Assembly: GCF_018398875.1 (NCBI RefSeq)
Contig: NZ_JAGWDK010000013.1
Span: 1-64,000 of the forward strand
Direction: 5' to 3'
DNA: 64,000 nucleotides
Source: Bradyrhizobium sp. sGM-13
GTDB lineage: Bacteria; Pseudomonadota; Alphaproteobacteria; Rhizobiales; Xanthobacteraceae
Part shown: one piece after another, positions 43,498 through 52,504 of the stretch
Layout of the letters: each line of letters starts with the position of its first letter
How positions within the stretch are numbered: position 1 is the stretch's first letter
Translations under genes and position numbers: made by a program
Notes under the pieces: generated by a model
Told to the model about the DNA's origin: nothing
Database searches by the model: none
What the model saw: only the letters and a program-made list of their open reading frames with translations

Positions 43498-43974
43498 CTA
43501 TTGCGCGCGCATTTCGGCAGCGGTTTCCATCACCGCGCGGACGATCTTGTCATAGCCGGTGCACCGGCAGAGGTTGCCGGCGAGCCAGAAGCGGACTTCC
43601 TCCTCACTCGGGTCCGGATGTTTCTTGAGCAGCGCGTCGGAGGCGACCAGCATGCCCGACGTGCAGATGCCGCACTGGAGCGCGGCCATTTCCAGAAATT
43701 TCTGTTGCAGCGGATGCAGACGCTCGCCCTGCGCCAGGCCCTCGATGGTCCTGATCTCGTGGCCCTCGGATTCGACCGCGAGCATCAGGCACGAGCAGAC
43801 CAGCCGATCGTCAATCGTGATCGAGCAGGCGCCGCAATCGCCTGAGGCGCAGCCTTCCTTGGAGCCGGTCAAGCCCAGCGGCCCGCGCAGCGCGTCGAGC
43901 ATGGTATCGTTGGGCTCGCACAGAAATTCCATCGGCTCGCCGTTGATGGTGGTCGTGACGTGAACTTTGGCCAT
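43498..43974 (-). CDS. Molybdenum hydroxylase, [2Fe-2S] subunit
   Basis: 158 residues with two clusters. The plant-type ferredoxin cluster is in GCASGDCGACSITID and CSCLM (about 41-63); the second, deeper cluster is in CGICTSG and NLCRCTGYD (about 100-142). This is the standard small subunit passing electrons between the molybdenum site and FAD. It starts 3 bases after the FAD subunit stop and ends 17 bases before the Mo subunit. Confidence 0.95.
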   Translation of the reverse strand: MAKVHVTTTINGEPMEFLCEPNDTMLDALRGPLGLTGSKEGCASGDCGACSITIDDRLVCSCLMLAVESEGHEIRTIEGLAQGERLHPLQQKFLEMAALQCGICTSGMLVASDALLKKHPDPSEEEVRFWLAGNLCRCTGYDKIVRAVMETAAEMRAQ

Positions 43975-43977
43975 GAA

Positions 43978-44847
43978 CTACTTTCCTTGCGCGCGTTGGG
44001 CAGCGATCGCGGCGGTGCGCTTGAGCAGCACGCCGGCCACCTTGGTGCGGTAGGCGATGGTGCCGCGCTTGTCGTCGATCGGGCGGCAGGCGGCGGAGCA
44101 GGCGCTGGCTGCCTTCGCCAGCGCGGCGTCGTCGAGCCTGGAGCCGATCAGCGCCTTTGCGGCGTCTTCCACCAGCAGCACGGTCGGCGCCACCGCCCCT
44201 AAGCCAACGCGGGCTGATGTGACGACGCCGTCCTTCATGGTGAGGCTGACACCGCAGCCGACCACGGCGATGTCCATTTCGGTGCGCGGTATCATGCGCA
44301 AGTAAGCATCGCTCGATCCGGGTGGGCGCGGCGGCAGCGTGAAGCTGACGAGGATTTCGCCAGGCTTTAAGTTGGTGCGGCCGGGGCCGGCGGGGACGTC
44401 TTCCACCTTCATCTCGCGGCGGCCATCCTGGCCTTGCACGGTGACGATGGCGCCGGCCGCGACCATCGCGGGCACGCTGTCGCCGGCGGGCGAGCCGTTG
44501 CAAAGATTGCCGCCGGCGGAGGCGCGGCCCTGCACCTGCTTGGAACCGATCAGGTTGACCGCTTCGAGCACGCCGGGCCAGACCTTGCCGAACGTCTCGT
44601 GTTCCGCGAGCGCCATGCCGGAAACAGCGGCGCCAATGCGAAAGCCGCCATCGGTGGTCTGTTCGATTGCCGTCAGTTCGGGGATTTTCTTGATGTCGAC
44701 GATCACGCCGGGCTTGAGCACGCCCGATCGCATCTGCACCAGAAGATCGGTGCCGCCGGCCAGGATGCGCGCGGCGCTGCCGGCTTTCGCAAATGCACCG
44801 ACCGCTTCGTCAAGCGTATCAGGCGCCAAATATCGGAGTTCCGTCAT
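43978..44847 (-). CDS. Molybdenum hydroxylase, FAD-binding subunit
   Basis: 289 residues of the CoxM/XdhB FAD family. AGGTDLLVQMRSG (about 30-42) and SAGGNLCNGSPAGD (about 110-123) bind FAD, and the C-terminal CO-dehydrogenase flavoprotein domain includes ARVGLGAVAPTV. The ATG at 44847 follows GGAAGA and matches the family N-terminus (MTELRYLAPDTLDEAV). First gene of the three-gene operon. Confidence 0.94.
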   Translation of the reverse strand: MTELRYLAPDTLDEAVGAFAKAGSAARILAGGTDLLVQMRSGVLKPGVIVDIKKIPELTAIEQTTDGGFRIGAAVSGMALAEHETFGKVWPGVLEAVNLIGSKQVQGRASAGGNLCNGSPAGDSVPAMVAAGAIVTVQGQDGRREMKVEDVPAGPGRTNLKPGEILVSFTLPPRPPGSSDAYLRMIPRTEMDIAVVGCGVSLTMKDGVVTSARVGLGAVAPTVLLVEDAAKALIGSRLDDAALAKAASACSAACRPIDDKRGTIAYRTKVAGVLLKRTAAIAAQRAQGK

Positions 44848-45025
44848 GGTCTTCCGCCATCTCCCTCGTTCCGCCCGCCCCAGTGATTGTCGGCTCACCT
44901 TCAAAAGTCGGGCAGAGGCCAAGCCTACACGGGGAAAAGCGGTTGGAACAGCCTGCGAGATCAGGTTGATACGGCAGGCTCCTATGCGCGTGACGGGGCT
45001 TGCGCGGCCGATTGCTCCGAGGCGG

Positions 45026-45117
45026 GTGGGCAAAGGCGCACTTGCGCCGTGCCCACCATATTGATTGAACTGGCCGGATTTGAAATGGTGGGCACGTTTC
45101 GCTCTGCCCACCCTACA
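45026..45117. repeat. Composite GTGGGCA repeat, copy 1
   Basis: Begins GTGGGCAAAGGCGC, contains GTGCCCACCAT and AATGGTGGGCAC facing each other, and ends GCCCACCCTAC. Further copies are at 47209-47289 and 49552-49635. The outer and inner arms are each inverted repeats, so the whole can fold into a long two-tier hairpin. The rest of 44848-45140 shows no gene. Confidence 0.85.
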
Positions 45118-45140
45118 ATTCCTGCTCGCCGGTGACATTG

Positions 45141-46490
45141 ATGCTGCTTCACAGATCCCTCGTTGCTGCCACGGCGTCCCTGTTTCTTTCATCTCTCGCC
45201 ATCGCCCAACCAGTCCCCGCCCCAGTTCGTCCCGCACCGAGACCTGTGGTCGCGCCGGCACCCGGTCAGCAGCCGCCGGCCGCCGCTCCGCGCGCACCTC
45301 GCGGCGCGGCCTGCCACAATGGCCTATCGTTCGACCGCTTCCTGGCCGACCTCAAGCAGCAGGCCGCCGCGGAGGGCGTGTCGCAGCGCACGTTGGCCGA
45401 AGCGGCGCCCTACCTCGTCTATGACCAGGGCATCGTCAACCGCGACCGCGGCCAGCGCGTGTTTGGCCAGGTGTTCACCGAGTTCGCGCGGAACAGGGCC
45501 TCCGATGGCGCAGCAAAAAATGCGCAGGCGCGAATCCGGATGCATGCGGCTGCGTTCAACCGCGCCGAGAAGGAATATGGCGTGCCGCCGGCCGTGATCG
45601 CCGCGTTCTGGGGGCTGGAGAGCAGTTTTGGCGCCGAGCTAGGCAATCTGCATACGCTGCGCTCGCTGGTGTCGCTGGCCTACGACTGCCGCCGCTCCGA
45701 GATGTTCCAGAAGGAGACCATCGCCGCGCTGAAGATCATCGACCGCGGCGATCTCACGGCAAGCGAGATGATCGGCGCATGGGCCGGCGAACTCGGGCAG
45801 ACGCAGTTCCTGGCGACGCACTACTTCAACTACGCGGTGGACTATGACGGCGACGGCCACCGTAACCTGTTGCGCAGCGCGTCCGACGTGATCGGCTCGA
45901 CCGCAAACTATATAGCCAACGGATTGAAATGGCGGCGCGGCGAGCCGTGGCTGCAGGAAGTGCGCGCGCCGCAAAATTTTCCGTGGGAGCAGGCTGACCT
46001 CACGACAAAACTGCCGCGCGCAAAATTCGCGCAGCTCGGCGTCACCTATCCCGACGGCCGTCCGCTGCCGAATGACGACCTGCCGGCCTCGCTGCTCTTG
46101 CCAATGGGCCGCACCGGACCGGCGTTTCTGGCCTATGCGAATTTCGCCGCCTATACCGAGTGGAACAACTCGCTGATCTATTCGACCACCGCCGCCTATC
46201 TCGCCAGCCGCATCGCCGGCGCCCCGCCAATGCGGCAGCCATCGGCGCCGGTCGCACAACTGCCGCTCAACGAGCTGAAGGAGCTGCAGCAGCTCCTGGT
46301 GCGCGCCGGCTACAATGTCGGCAAGGTCGACGGCGTGATGGGACAGTTGAGCCGCACGGCGGTGAAGGCGATGCAGATCAAATACGGCCTGCCGGCGGAT
46401 TCCTGGCCGACGGCGGAGCTCTTGGCGCGGATGCGCGGCCCCAGCGTCCAGGCGCAGCCCGCCGGCCTGCTGATGCCCGCGGCGCGGTAG
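45141..46490 (+). CDS. Lytic murein transglycosylase, MltB-type
   Basis: 449 residues. A signal peptide (LHRSLVAATASLFLSSLAIAQ) and a Pro-rich linker precede the SLT_2 domain. The catalytic glutamate lies in AAFWGLESSFGAELGN (about 154-169), with GELGQTQFLATHYFNYAVDYDGDG later. A PG_binding_1 domain with LQQLLVRAGYNVGKVDGVMG closes the protein. It cuts peptidoglycan to 1,6-anhydromuropeptides in the periplasm. The ATG at 45141 is preferred over the GTG at 45132. A paralogue is at 56524. Confidence 0.93.
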   Translation: MLLHRSLVAATASLFLSSLAIAQPVPAPVRPAPRPVVAPAPGQQPPAAAPRAPRGAACHNGLSFDRFLADLKQQAAAEGVSQRTLAEAAPYLVYDQGIVNRDRGQRVFGQVFTEFARNRASDGAAKNAQARIRMHAAAFNRAEKEYGVPPAVIAAFWGLESSFGAELGNLHTLRSLVSLAYDCRRSEMFQKETIAALKIIDRGDLTASEMIGAWAGELGQTQFLATHYFNYAVDYDGDGHRNLLRSASDVIGSTANYIANGLKWRRGEPWLQEVRAPQNFPWEQADLTTKLPRAKFAQLGVTYPDGRPLPNDDLPASLLLPMGRTGPAFLAYANFAAYTEWNNSLIYSTTAAYLASRIAGAPPMRQPSAPVAQLPLNELKELQQLLVRAGYNVGKVDGVMGQLSRTAVKAMQIKYGLPADSWPTAELLARMRGPSVQAQPAGLLMPAAR

Positions 46491-46660
46491 CTCTTCTCTC
46501 TCCCCGCTCTTCGCGGGGCGAGGTTCAGCAGTGTCACGCGCGTTCGGAATATTTCGCTGCATCAGCATCCTGCCCGAGTTGCATTTCCTAGGGCACTTCC
46601 CATCTCGAACAACACCTCATCCTCTCGAGATGAATTTCCACATCACGAAAAGAGCATCGC

Positions 46661-47164
46661 ATGTCTTTCCATGACCTAACCGTGCCGGCCTTCCTGCAGA
46701 TTCTCGGCAGCCTTTCGGGCCTGCTCGCCAAGGCAGAAGCGCATTGCAAGGCAAAGAACATTCAGCCCGAGGTGCTGCTCAATGCCAGGCTTTACCCGGA
46801 CATGTATCCGCTGACACGCCAGGTGCAGACTGTCTGCGATTTTGCCGCAAAGACCTGCGCGCGCCTCACCGGCAGCGAAGTGCCGTCCACGCCGGACACC
46901 GAAAAAACCTTTGAGGAATTGCAGCAGCGGATCGCGAAAACGACCGATTATGTGAAGGCATTCAAGCCGGCGCAGTTCGAGGGCGGCGAGACGCGCCAGG
47001 TGACCTTCCCGATCGGCCCCAGCAACACCATGACGGTGAAGGGCCAGCAATATCTCGTCAATTTCGCCTTCCCGAATTTTTACTTCCACGCCGCCACCGC
47101 GCACGGCATTTTGCGCCATAATGGCGTGGAAATCGGCAAGCGGGATTTTCTCGGGGTGAGGTAA
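46661..47164 (+). CDS. DUF1993 family protein
   Basis: 167 residues matching DUF1993, small cytoplasmic proteins distantly like the DinB fold. LLNARLYPDMYPLTRQVQTVCDFAAK (named region about 39-64) and FYFHAATAHGILRHNGVEIGKRDF at the C-terminus are family hallmarks. Function unknown. It is a single-gene unit following the transglycosylase. Confidence 0.9.
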   Translation: MSFHDLTVPAFLQILGSLSGLLAKAEAHCKAKNIQPEVLLNARLYPDMYPLTRQVQTVCDFAAKTCARLTGSEVPSTPDTEKTFEELQQRIAKTTDYVKAFKPAQFEGGETRQVTFPIGPSNTMTVKGQQYLVNFAFPNFYFHAATAHGILRHNGVEIGKRDFLGVR

Positions 47165-47208
47165 TCGTCAGCGAAAAAGCGGCCAGCTCGCGCGCAAGGT
47201 TTTCGCGG

Positions 47209-47289
47209 GCAAAAGCGAAGCGGTGCCCACCATTGCTAGCGAGATGCCGGATGGTGGGCACGGCGCTTCCGCGCCTTTGCCCACCCTAC
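47209..47289. repeat. Composite GTGGGCA repeat, copy 2
   Basis: GCAAAAGCGAAGCGGTGCCCACCATT facing ATGGTGGGCACGGCGC, ending TTTGCCCACCCTACA. Reverse orientation relative to copy 1, and directly after the convergent 3' ends of the DUF1993 and 47296 genes. Confidence 0.85.
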
Positions 47290-47295
47290 AAGATT

Positions 47296-47736
47296 CTACC
47301 GCATGGTGATCGCGAGTCCGCTGAGATCGGCGTTCGCCATCAACCCGACCTGGTGCCCGGTCAATTCCAGCACCGCGCCCTTCTGGTTGGTGAGCACGAT
47401 CGCGCGCGCGCCGCGGCCGACCGCCAGGTCCGCGCCGGCTGCGCCGTAGACGCCCGCGACATCGGAGGGGCGCCAGATGTTGCTGACGCGCCCCCGCAGC
47501 ACGGTCTTCGATCCGCCGAACACCAGGCCGTAGTCGAGCCCGCCGGTCGACAGCGGATAGCGTCGCCCGTGAAAATTCAGAACGCCGCTGCCGCCGGAGC
47601 CGCCGATGATCCATCCCGCCTTGTAGATCGTGAGCTGCACGAAACCTTCGTCGGCATGCGCGGCGGAGGACAGCGTGACGCCGGCAAAGGCCGCAAACGC
47701 GAGCACGGTGGCGCGAATGGCGGATGGCATGTTCAT
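47296..47736 (-). CDS. Small exported protein, EipA/DUF1134-like
   Basis: 146 residues with a signal peptide (ATVLAFAAFAGVTLSSAAHA) and a Gly-rich beta domain: YKAGWIIGGSGGSGVLNFHG, YPLSTGGLDYGLVFGGSKTVLRG and a closing VGLMANADLSGLAITMR. This resembles DUF1134, the family of the envelope-integrity protein EipA, but I could not align it rigorously. The ATG follows GGAGA. Confidence 0.7.
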   Translation of the reverse strand: MNMPSAIRATVLAFAAFAGVTLSSAAHADEGFVQLTIYKAGWIIGGSGGSGVLNFHGRRYPLSTGGLDYGLVFGGSKTVLRGRVSNIWRPSDVAGVYGAAGADLAVGRGARAIVLTNQKGAVLELTGHQVGLMANADLSGLAITMR

Positions 47737-48113
47737 GGATCGTATCTCCGGAGGTGTTGCAAATCGGAAAAGTGTGGCGGGCGTTGCGGTGCAGGTTGAG
47801 TCGCAACTATCGGATTGTAGCCGACCGGCGCAAGGGGCAAAGCATATTCAGGCCCTGCGCGACGCGCTCTGTACCGACCCGCGCCGTACGCCCGACACAA
47901 TTTCATCACGATTGCACGAACAAAAAATTGCGGACCCGTGAACTGCATTACTGTCGCAGCAAGCGTAACCCGCTATGTCGTGTCGGGTGAATTTCCCTGA
48001 CGGGCGGGACCGTCAAACCAATCGGCGGGTCGTGAAGCGCGTGCGCCGCTGCCTTTCCAGCGAGGCAGCGGCGCGCTAGGCTTCAAGGCACCGAACCATC
48101 CACGAGGTGTCCC

Positions 48114-48503
48114 ATGCCCCCGATCCAGCATTTTGCGCCGCCCGCCGGCGTCAAGGCCCCGCCGCTATCCTTTGCCACGCGCACCGGCGACCTGCTGTTC
48201 ATCTCGGGCATTCCGGGTTTTGACGACAAGGGCGCGCTGGCGGATGGTTTCGAGGCGCAGTTCGGCTTCGTCGTCGCCAATATCAAGCGCGTGCTCGACG
48301 AGGCCGGCGCGACGTTTCGCGATCTGGTCAAGGTCAACGTGCTGCTGACGCGCGCATCCGACGTCGCCACGATGAACGTGCTGTATGCGTCGGCGTTCGG
48401 GCCGGCGCCCTACCCGGCCCGCACCACCTGCGTGGTGCAGGCGTTGCCCGACCCGAAGATGCTGATCGAGATCGAAGCCGTTGCCTCACTGACGAAGGCG
48501 TAG
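48114..48503 (+). CDS. RidA-family protein
   Basis: 129 residues of the YjgF/YER057c/UK114 fold, trimeric deaminases of reactive enamines and imines. GDLLFISGIPGFDDKG (about 25-40), DLVKVNVLLT and YPARTTCVVQALPDP (about 99-113, with the conserved Arg) are present. It is more divergent than canonical RidA. The ATG follows GAGGTG. Confidence 0.92.
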   Translation: MPPIQHFAPPAGVKAPPLSFATRTGDLLFISGIPGFDDKGALADGFEAQFGFVVANIKRVLDEAGATFRDLVKVNVLLTRASDVATMNVLYASAFGPAPYPARTTCVVQALPDPKMLIEIEAVASLTKA

Positions 48504-48553
48504 GCGGATTGGCGGCAGCGTAATCCGCCAATCTCGCGATCGTCGGTGCGACC

Positions 48554-49102
48554 TCACGGCTTCGGCATGGATTCCTTCAGCGTATTGCCGACGAAATCGG
48601 CGGCATGGCGATAGGCGGCATCGTTGTCGCCGCGGAACGTCACCGTTCGCCGCATCAGCAATTTCTCGGCTTCGAGATCGAGCAACTGGATTTCGCCCCA
48701 TTGCACCAGCGTGCTCATCTTGCGGATGCCGCCATAGACCACGAGCCGCGCGCCGGCCTTGCGGGCGGCAGCGATGAAGAGGTCCTGCGACATGCTGGTG
48801 GCGGTGCAGGGGTGATCGGGGCATTCGATCGGCACCACGCGATAACCGCCCTGCGCTGCGAGATTATCGCGCAGCAACGCGGCAAACGACGCGACGCGGG
48901 CGCGATGCTCCGCGCTCTGGTCCACGACTTCGCCGGAAGTATCGAAATAATCGAAATCCGCTACCGCGACCGCGATCGGCGCGGCGGCCGGCGATCCGCT
49001 CGATGCGAGCGACAATGCGGCCAGCGCGCAGAGCATCGTCAGCACGGCGCTCGCGCCATTGCGCCGGCGTGAGGCGCGCCATCCGGTTGCCGTTTGCGTC
49101 AT
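48554..49102 (-). CDS. DUF2380/DUF3280-like exported protein
   Basis: 182 residues: signal peptide (VLTMLCALAALSLASSGSPAAA), then VAVADFDYFDTSGE, YRVVPIECPDHPC (a likely disulphide) and ARKAGARLVVYGGIRKMSTLVQWGEI, the pattern of DUF2380, TolB-like N-terminal-fold proteins of the periplasm. The ATG follows AAGGAGG. Function unknown. Confidence 0.8.
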   Translation of the reverse strand: MTQTATGWRASRRRNGASAVLTMLCALAALSLASSGSPAAAPIAVAVADFDYFDTSGEVVDQSAEHRARVASFAALLRDNLAAQGGYRVVPIECPDHPCTATSMSQDLFIAAARKAGARLVVYGGIRKMSTLVQWGEIQLLDLEAEKLLMRRTVTFRGDNDAAYRHAADFVGNTLKESMPKP

Positions 49103-49281
49103 GCCTGGCCTCCTTCAACTCCGACGTCGGCATCGCCCTGCTGCCGACGGGAGCAAATTGTAACAGGGCCTAAGGATTTCGCTAACCCATTCCGCGGCTC
49201 AGTCTTTGAACCTTCTCGCCCTCGTCGCTACTCAATCGGTGATCGGGCGCTCAGCCCCGTACTCAAAACAGGAGATTGAAG

Positions 49282-49536
49282 ATGCGTCGCATTTTTGCCC
49301 TTTGCGCCGTTGCCGCTATCGGTTTCACCGCGCTTGCCGCGTCGAGCCCGGCCCAGGCCTCGTATCATCTGATCCGCTGGCAGGACACCGGCTTCTGCCA
49401 GATCTGGGACCGGAGCATCCCGACCGCGCCGTATCCCGGGAATTACGCCGTGATCGCGGGCTCAGAGGTGCCGACGTTCGGCGACGCGCTGGTGTTCAAG
49501 GACGGCATGCTGCGCAACGGCACCTGCTCGTTCTGA
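49282..49536 (+). CDS. Small secreted protein of unknown function
   Basis: 84 residues with a signal peptide cleaved near AQAS and a mature domain of about 58 residues with Cys at TGFCQIWD and the C-terminal NGTCSF, probably disulphide linked. The ATG at 49282 follows AGGAGA. I know similar short Bradyrhizobium secreted proteins but no function. Confidence 0.8.
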   Translation: MRRIFALCAVAAIGFTALAASSPAQASYHLIRWQDTGFCQIWDRSIPTAPYPGNYAVIAGSEVPTFGDALVFKDGMLRNGTCSF

Positions 49537-49551
49537 CCCGACATCTGTCGT

Positions 49552-49635
49552 GTGGGCAAAGGCGCGCGAGCGCCGTGCCCACCATTCCAACCGGTGATCT
49601 GAATGGTGGGCACGCTGTCGCTTTGCCCACCCTTC
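49552..49635. repeat. Composite GTGGGCA repeat, copy 3
   Basis: Starts GTGGGCAAAGGCGC, has GTGCCCACCATTC facing GAATGGTGGGCAC, and ends TTTGCCCACCCTTC. Same orientation as copy 1. It follows the small secreted gene by 16 bases and could end its transcript. Confidence 0.85.
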
Positions 49636-49722
49636 AATTCCTGACGTAGTCGCCGCCAACGACCTTGTACAAGCGGGCGCGCTTGCTATCCTCCGGCAAA
49701 ACCAAGCAAGAGGAAACGCGCC

Positions 49723-50481
49723 ATGCCCCTTCTCCAAAATCACATCGCCGTCGTTACCGGCGCAGGTTCCGGTATCGGGCGCGCGATTGCGAACGGCTAT
49801 GCACGAGAGGGCGCGCGGGTCGTGCTGCTCGACAGGGACGAGAACGCTGTAGCAGAAGCGGCAAGGGAAATCGGCGACAAGGCCGTCAGCTTTGCGCTCG
49901 ACGTCGCAAAACGCGAGGATTGCGTCGCGATGGCTAAGCAGGTCGCCGATAAGGTCGGCCAAGTCTCGATCCTCGTCAACAATGCCGGCATCGTCCGCCG
50001 CAACGGCATGCTGGGCGCAGCGGAGGCCGTGATCAGCGACTGGGAAGACATTATCGCGATCAACCTCACCGGCGTCTTCAACGTGACGCATGCCTTTCTC
50101 GATCCCTTGCGCGCAAGCAAGGGGCGCATCGTCAACATCGGCTCGATCCAGTCCTTCGTGCATGTGCGCACGCCGAGCTCGCCGGCCTACACCGCCTCCA
50201 AGCACGGCGTGCTCGGCTTCACCAAGGCGCTCGCCGCCGAACTCGGCAAGGAAGGCGTCCGCGTCAATGCAATCGGCCCGGGCTTCATCGCAACGCCACT
50301 GAACGCCACCGCCCGCGCCAACAATCCGGAACTGGTGAAGACCTTCATGGATCACACCCCGCTCGGTCGGCCCGGCACCGCGGAGGACATCGTCGGCCCC
50401 GCGATCTTCCTGGCATCCGATCTGTCAGCTTACGTCTCCGGATCGATCGTGATGGTCGACGGCGGCTATCGGGCGGTGTGA
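49723..50481 (+). CDS. Short-chain dehydrogenase/reductase
   Basis: 252-residue classical SDR: TGAGSGIGRA (12-21, cofactor), NNAGI (about 86-90), catalytic Ser in NIGSIQSF and the Tyr-x-x-x-Lys in YTASKHG (about 157-163). The Asp in LLDRDEN favours NAD(H). VDGGYRAV closes it. Substrate unknown; it is like sugar or 3-oxoacyl dehydrogenases. The start follows AGAGGAAA. Confidence 0.93.
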   Translation: MPLLQNHIAVVTGAGSGIGRAIANGYAREGARVVLLDRDENAVAEAAREIGDKAVSFALDVAKREDCVAMAKQVADKVGQVSILVNNAGIVRRNGMLGAAEAVISDWEDIIAINLTGVFNVTHAFLDPLRASKGRIVNIGSIQSFVHVRTPSSPAYTASKHGVLGFTKALAAELGKEGVRVNAIGPGFIATPLNATARANNPELVKTFMDHTPLGRPGTAEDIVGPAIFLASDLSAYVSGSIVMVDGGYRAV

Positions 50482-50515
50482 GGTCTGATCGCTCGGGATA
50501 TTGCTTCCCCAGGAT

Positions 50516-50782
50516 TTACCCAAACCGCGCCCGCGAGCGCTCCCTCGCCTTCTCGGCCTCGACCTCGCGGTCGCGCGGCGGCGCGTTGGTCTGCAGCGAG
50601 GCGAGCAGACGCCGCGCGCTGTCGGAGACTTCGGAAACCGCGCGGTTGAACGCCTCGGCGTTCGCCTGCGACGGCGAATTGAAGCCGGAAAGCTTGCGCA
50701 CGAATTGCAGCGCGGAGGCATGGATCTCCGCGTGGGTGGCCGGGGGATCGAAATTGAACAGGGTCTTGATGTTACGGCACAT
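50516..50782 (-). CDS. DUF2277 family protein
   Basis: 88 residues beginning MCRNIKTLFNFDPPAT, the hallmark of DUF2277, with EIHASALQFVRKLSGFNSPS following. Conserved across bacteria, function unknown. The highly charged tail DREVEAEKARERSRARFG could be helical. The start follows AGAGAGA. Divergent from the DUF2188-like gene. Confidence 0.92.
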   Translation of the reverse strand: MCRNIKTLFNFDPPATHAEIHASALQFVRKLSGFNSPSQANAEAFNRAVSEVSDSARRLLASLQTNAPPRDREVEAEKARERSRARFG

Positions 50783-50909
50783 GGTTCTCTCTTCTGCAGA
50801 GGTCTTCGATCAAGGACGAACGGCCGGTGCAAAATCCGACAGCGTGGCTTATTCTGTCATGAATCCAGTGGCGCGTTCACCCTGTGGTACCTGGAACAGC
50901 GAGTTCCCG

Positions 50910-51149
50910 ATGGCCCGTGTGACCTACAAGATCGTCGAACATGATGGCGGCTGGGCCTACACCGTCGACGGTGTGTTTTCCGAGCCGTTTCCGAACCGCG
51001 CCGCGGCGCTGGCAGCCGCCCGGCGCGCGGCCGCCGAGCAGCGGGTGCCCGGCCGCACCGAGGTGATCGAATACGAAACCGCTGACGGACGATGGCACTC
51101 GGAGACCGCCGCCGGCAACGACCGGCCGGAAACCGAGGTGGACGGTTAG
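50910..51149 (+). CDS. DUF2188-like small protein
   Basis: 79 residues. MARVTYKIVEHDGGWAYTVD followed by FSEPFPNRAAALAAARRAAAEQ resembles DUF2188, a short beta-beta-beta-alpha unit. The acidic C-terminus NDRPETEVDG is disordered. The ATG at 50910 is the natural domain start; an in-frame ATG lies at 50859. Confidence 0.8.
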   Translation: MARVTYKIVEHDGGWAYTVDGVFSEPFPNRAAALAAARRAAAEQRVPGRTEVIEYETADGRWHSETAAGNDRPETEVDG

Positions 51150-51243
51150 TGCATTGTGCGGCGATGTCGTGACGGAGAAATAGCCGGTGTGCTAGGTTCC
51201 CCGCCAAGCGGTTCGCAAAGATAGCCGCAGCTTTGGGGAGACT

Positions 51244-52311
51244 ATGATGAATTTCTCGCACGCCGCCTTTTCGGCCGCCGCATTGGCCCTGACCACCATC
51301 ACTGCTTTCGCAGCCGACTATCCCAGACCTAAGCAGGGCGACTGGATCGCCAAAGATTTCAAATTTCACACCGGCGAGACGCTGCCGGAGCTACGGTTGC
51401 ACTACACCACGATCGGCGAGCCGACCGGCCAGCCGGTGCTGGTGCTGCACGGCTCGGGCGGCTCGGCGGCCAGCATGCTGACGGCCACCTTCGGCGGCGA
51501 GTTGTTCGGCCCCGGCCAGCCGCTGGATGCAACGAAGTACTACATCATCATTCCGGATAGTGTCGGCCACGGCAAATCGTCAAAGCCTTCGGACGGCATG
51601 AAGACGGCGTTTCCGAAATACAATTACGAGGACATGGTCGACGCGCAGCATCGCCTGGTCACGGAAGGCCTCGGCGTAAAGCATCTGCGGCTCGTGATCG
51701 GCAATTCGATGGGCGGCATGCACACCTGGATCTGGGGCGGCAAATATCCTGACTTCATGGACGCGCTGGTGCCGATGGCCTCGCAACCGACCGAGATGGC
51801 GGCGCGCAACTGGATGCTGCGGCGGATGATGCTGGACACCATCAAGAACGATCCCGATTACAATCGCGGCAATTACATCACCCAGCCGCGCATGATGAAG
51901 TACGCCATCAACGCCTTCGGCACTGCGACCGGCGGCGGCACGCTGGCCTATCAAGAGCTGGCGCCGACGGCGGCGAAAGCTGACAAGCTGGTCGACGACC
52001 GGCTGGCAACCGCGATCACTGCCGATGCCAACGACTTCATCTACCAGTGGGAAGCCTCGCACGATTACAATCCGGCGCCTTCGCTCGAGAAGATCGAAGC
52101 CACGTTGCTCTTGATCAATGCCGCCGACGACGAGCGCAATCCGCCGGAAACCGGCGTCACCGAGGCGGCGATGAAGCGCGTCAAGAACGGTCGACTGTTC
52201 CTGATCCCGGCCTCCAGCGAGACGCGCGGCCATCTCACCACCGGCAATGCGAAGTTCTACAAGAAGGAGCTGCAGGAATTGCTGCAGAGCGCGCCGCAGC
52301 GGGCGATGTAA
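51244..52311 (+). CDS. Exported alpha/beta hydrolase, homoserine acetyltransferase-like
   Basis: 355 residues with a signal peptide ending TAFAAD. The alpha/beta fold has oxyanion HGSGGSA (about 69-75), nucleophile GNSMGGMHTW (about 153-162), acid in NAADDERNPPE (about 291-301) and His in TRGHLTT (about 325-331). Relatives include MetX-type homoserine O-acyltransferases, but export argues for an esterase or lactonase. The ATG follows GGGAGA. Confidence 0.9.
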   Translation: MMNFSHAAFSAAALALTTITAFAADYPRPKQGDWIAKDFKFHTGETLPELRLHYTTIGEPTGQPVLVLHGSGGSAASMLTATFGGELFGPGQPLDATKYYIIIPDSVGHGKSSKPSDGMKTAFPKYNYEDMVDAQHRLVTEGLGVKHLRLVIGNSMGGMHTWIWGGKYPDFMDALVPMASQPTEMAARNWMLRRMMLDTIKNDPDYNRGNYITQPRMMKYAINAFGTATGGGTLAYQELAPTAAKADKLVDDRLATAITADANDFIYQWEASHDYNPAPSLEKIEATLLLINAADDERNPPETGVTEAAMKRVKNGRLFLIPASSETRGHLTTGNAKFYKKELQELLQSAPQRAM

Positions 52312-52504
52312 GCCTGGGCCTTTGGAAGGAGCGCAATGCGCGCGCAACAAGAAGAAGCCATGATTTCGCACCGCATCAAACCTGCCTCGCTTTCATCGCT
52401 CATTATTTGAGCGTGCATCGACAAGGGGGCTCCGCTTGAATTGTCCTTGCATTACGAATCGCCGATGGCCTGCGCCGTCGCGAGGACAAGCAGCGGAGGA
52501 TCGG

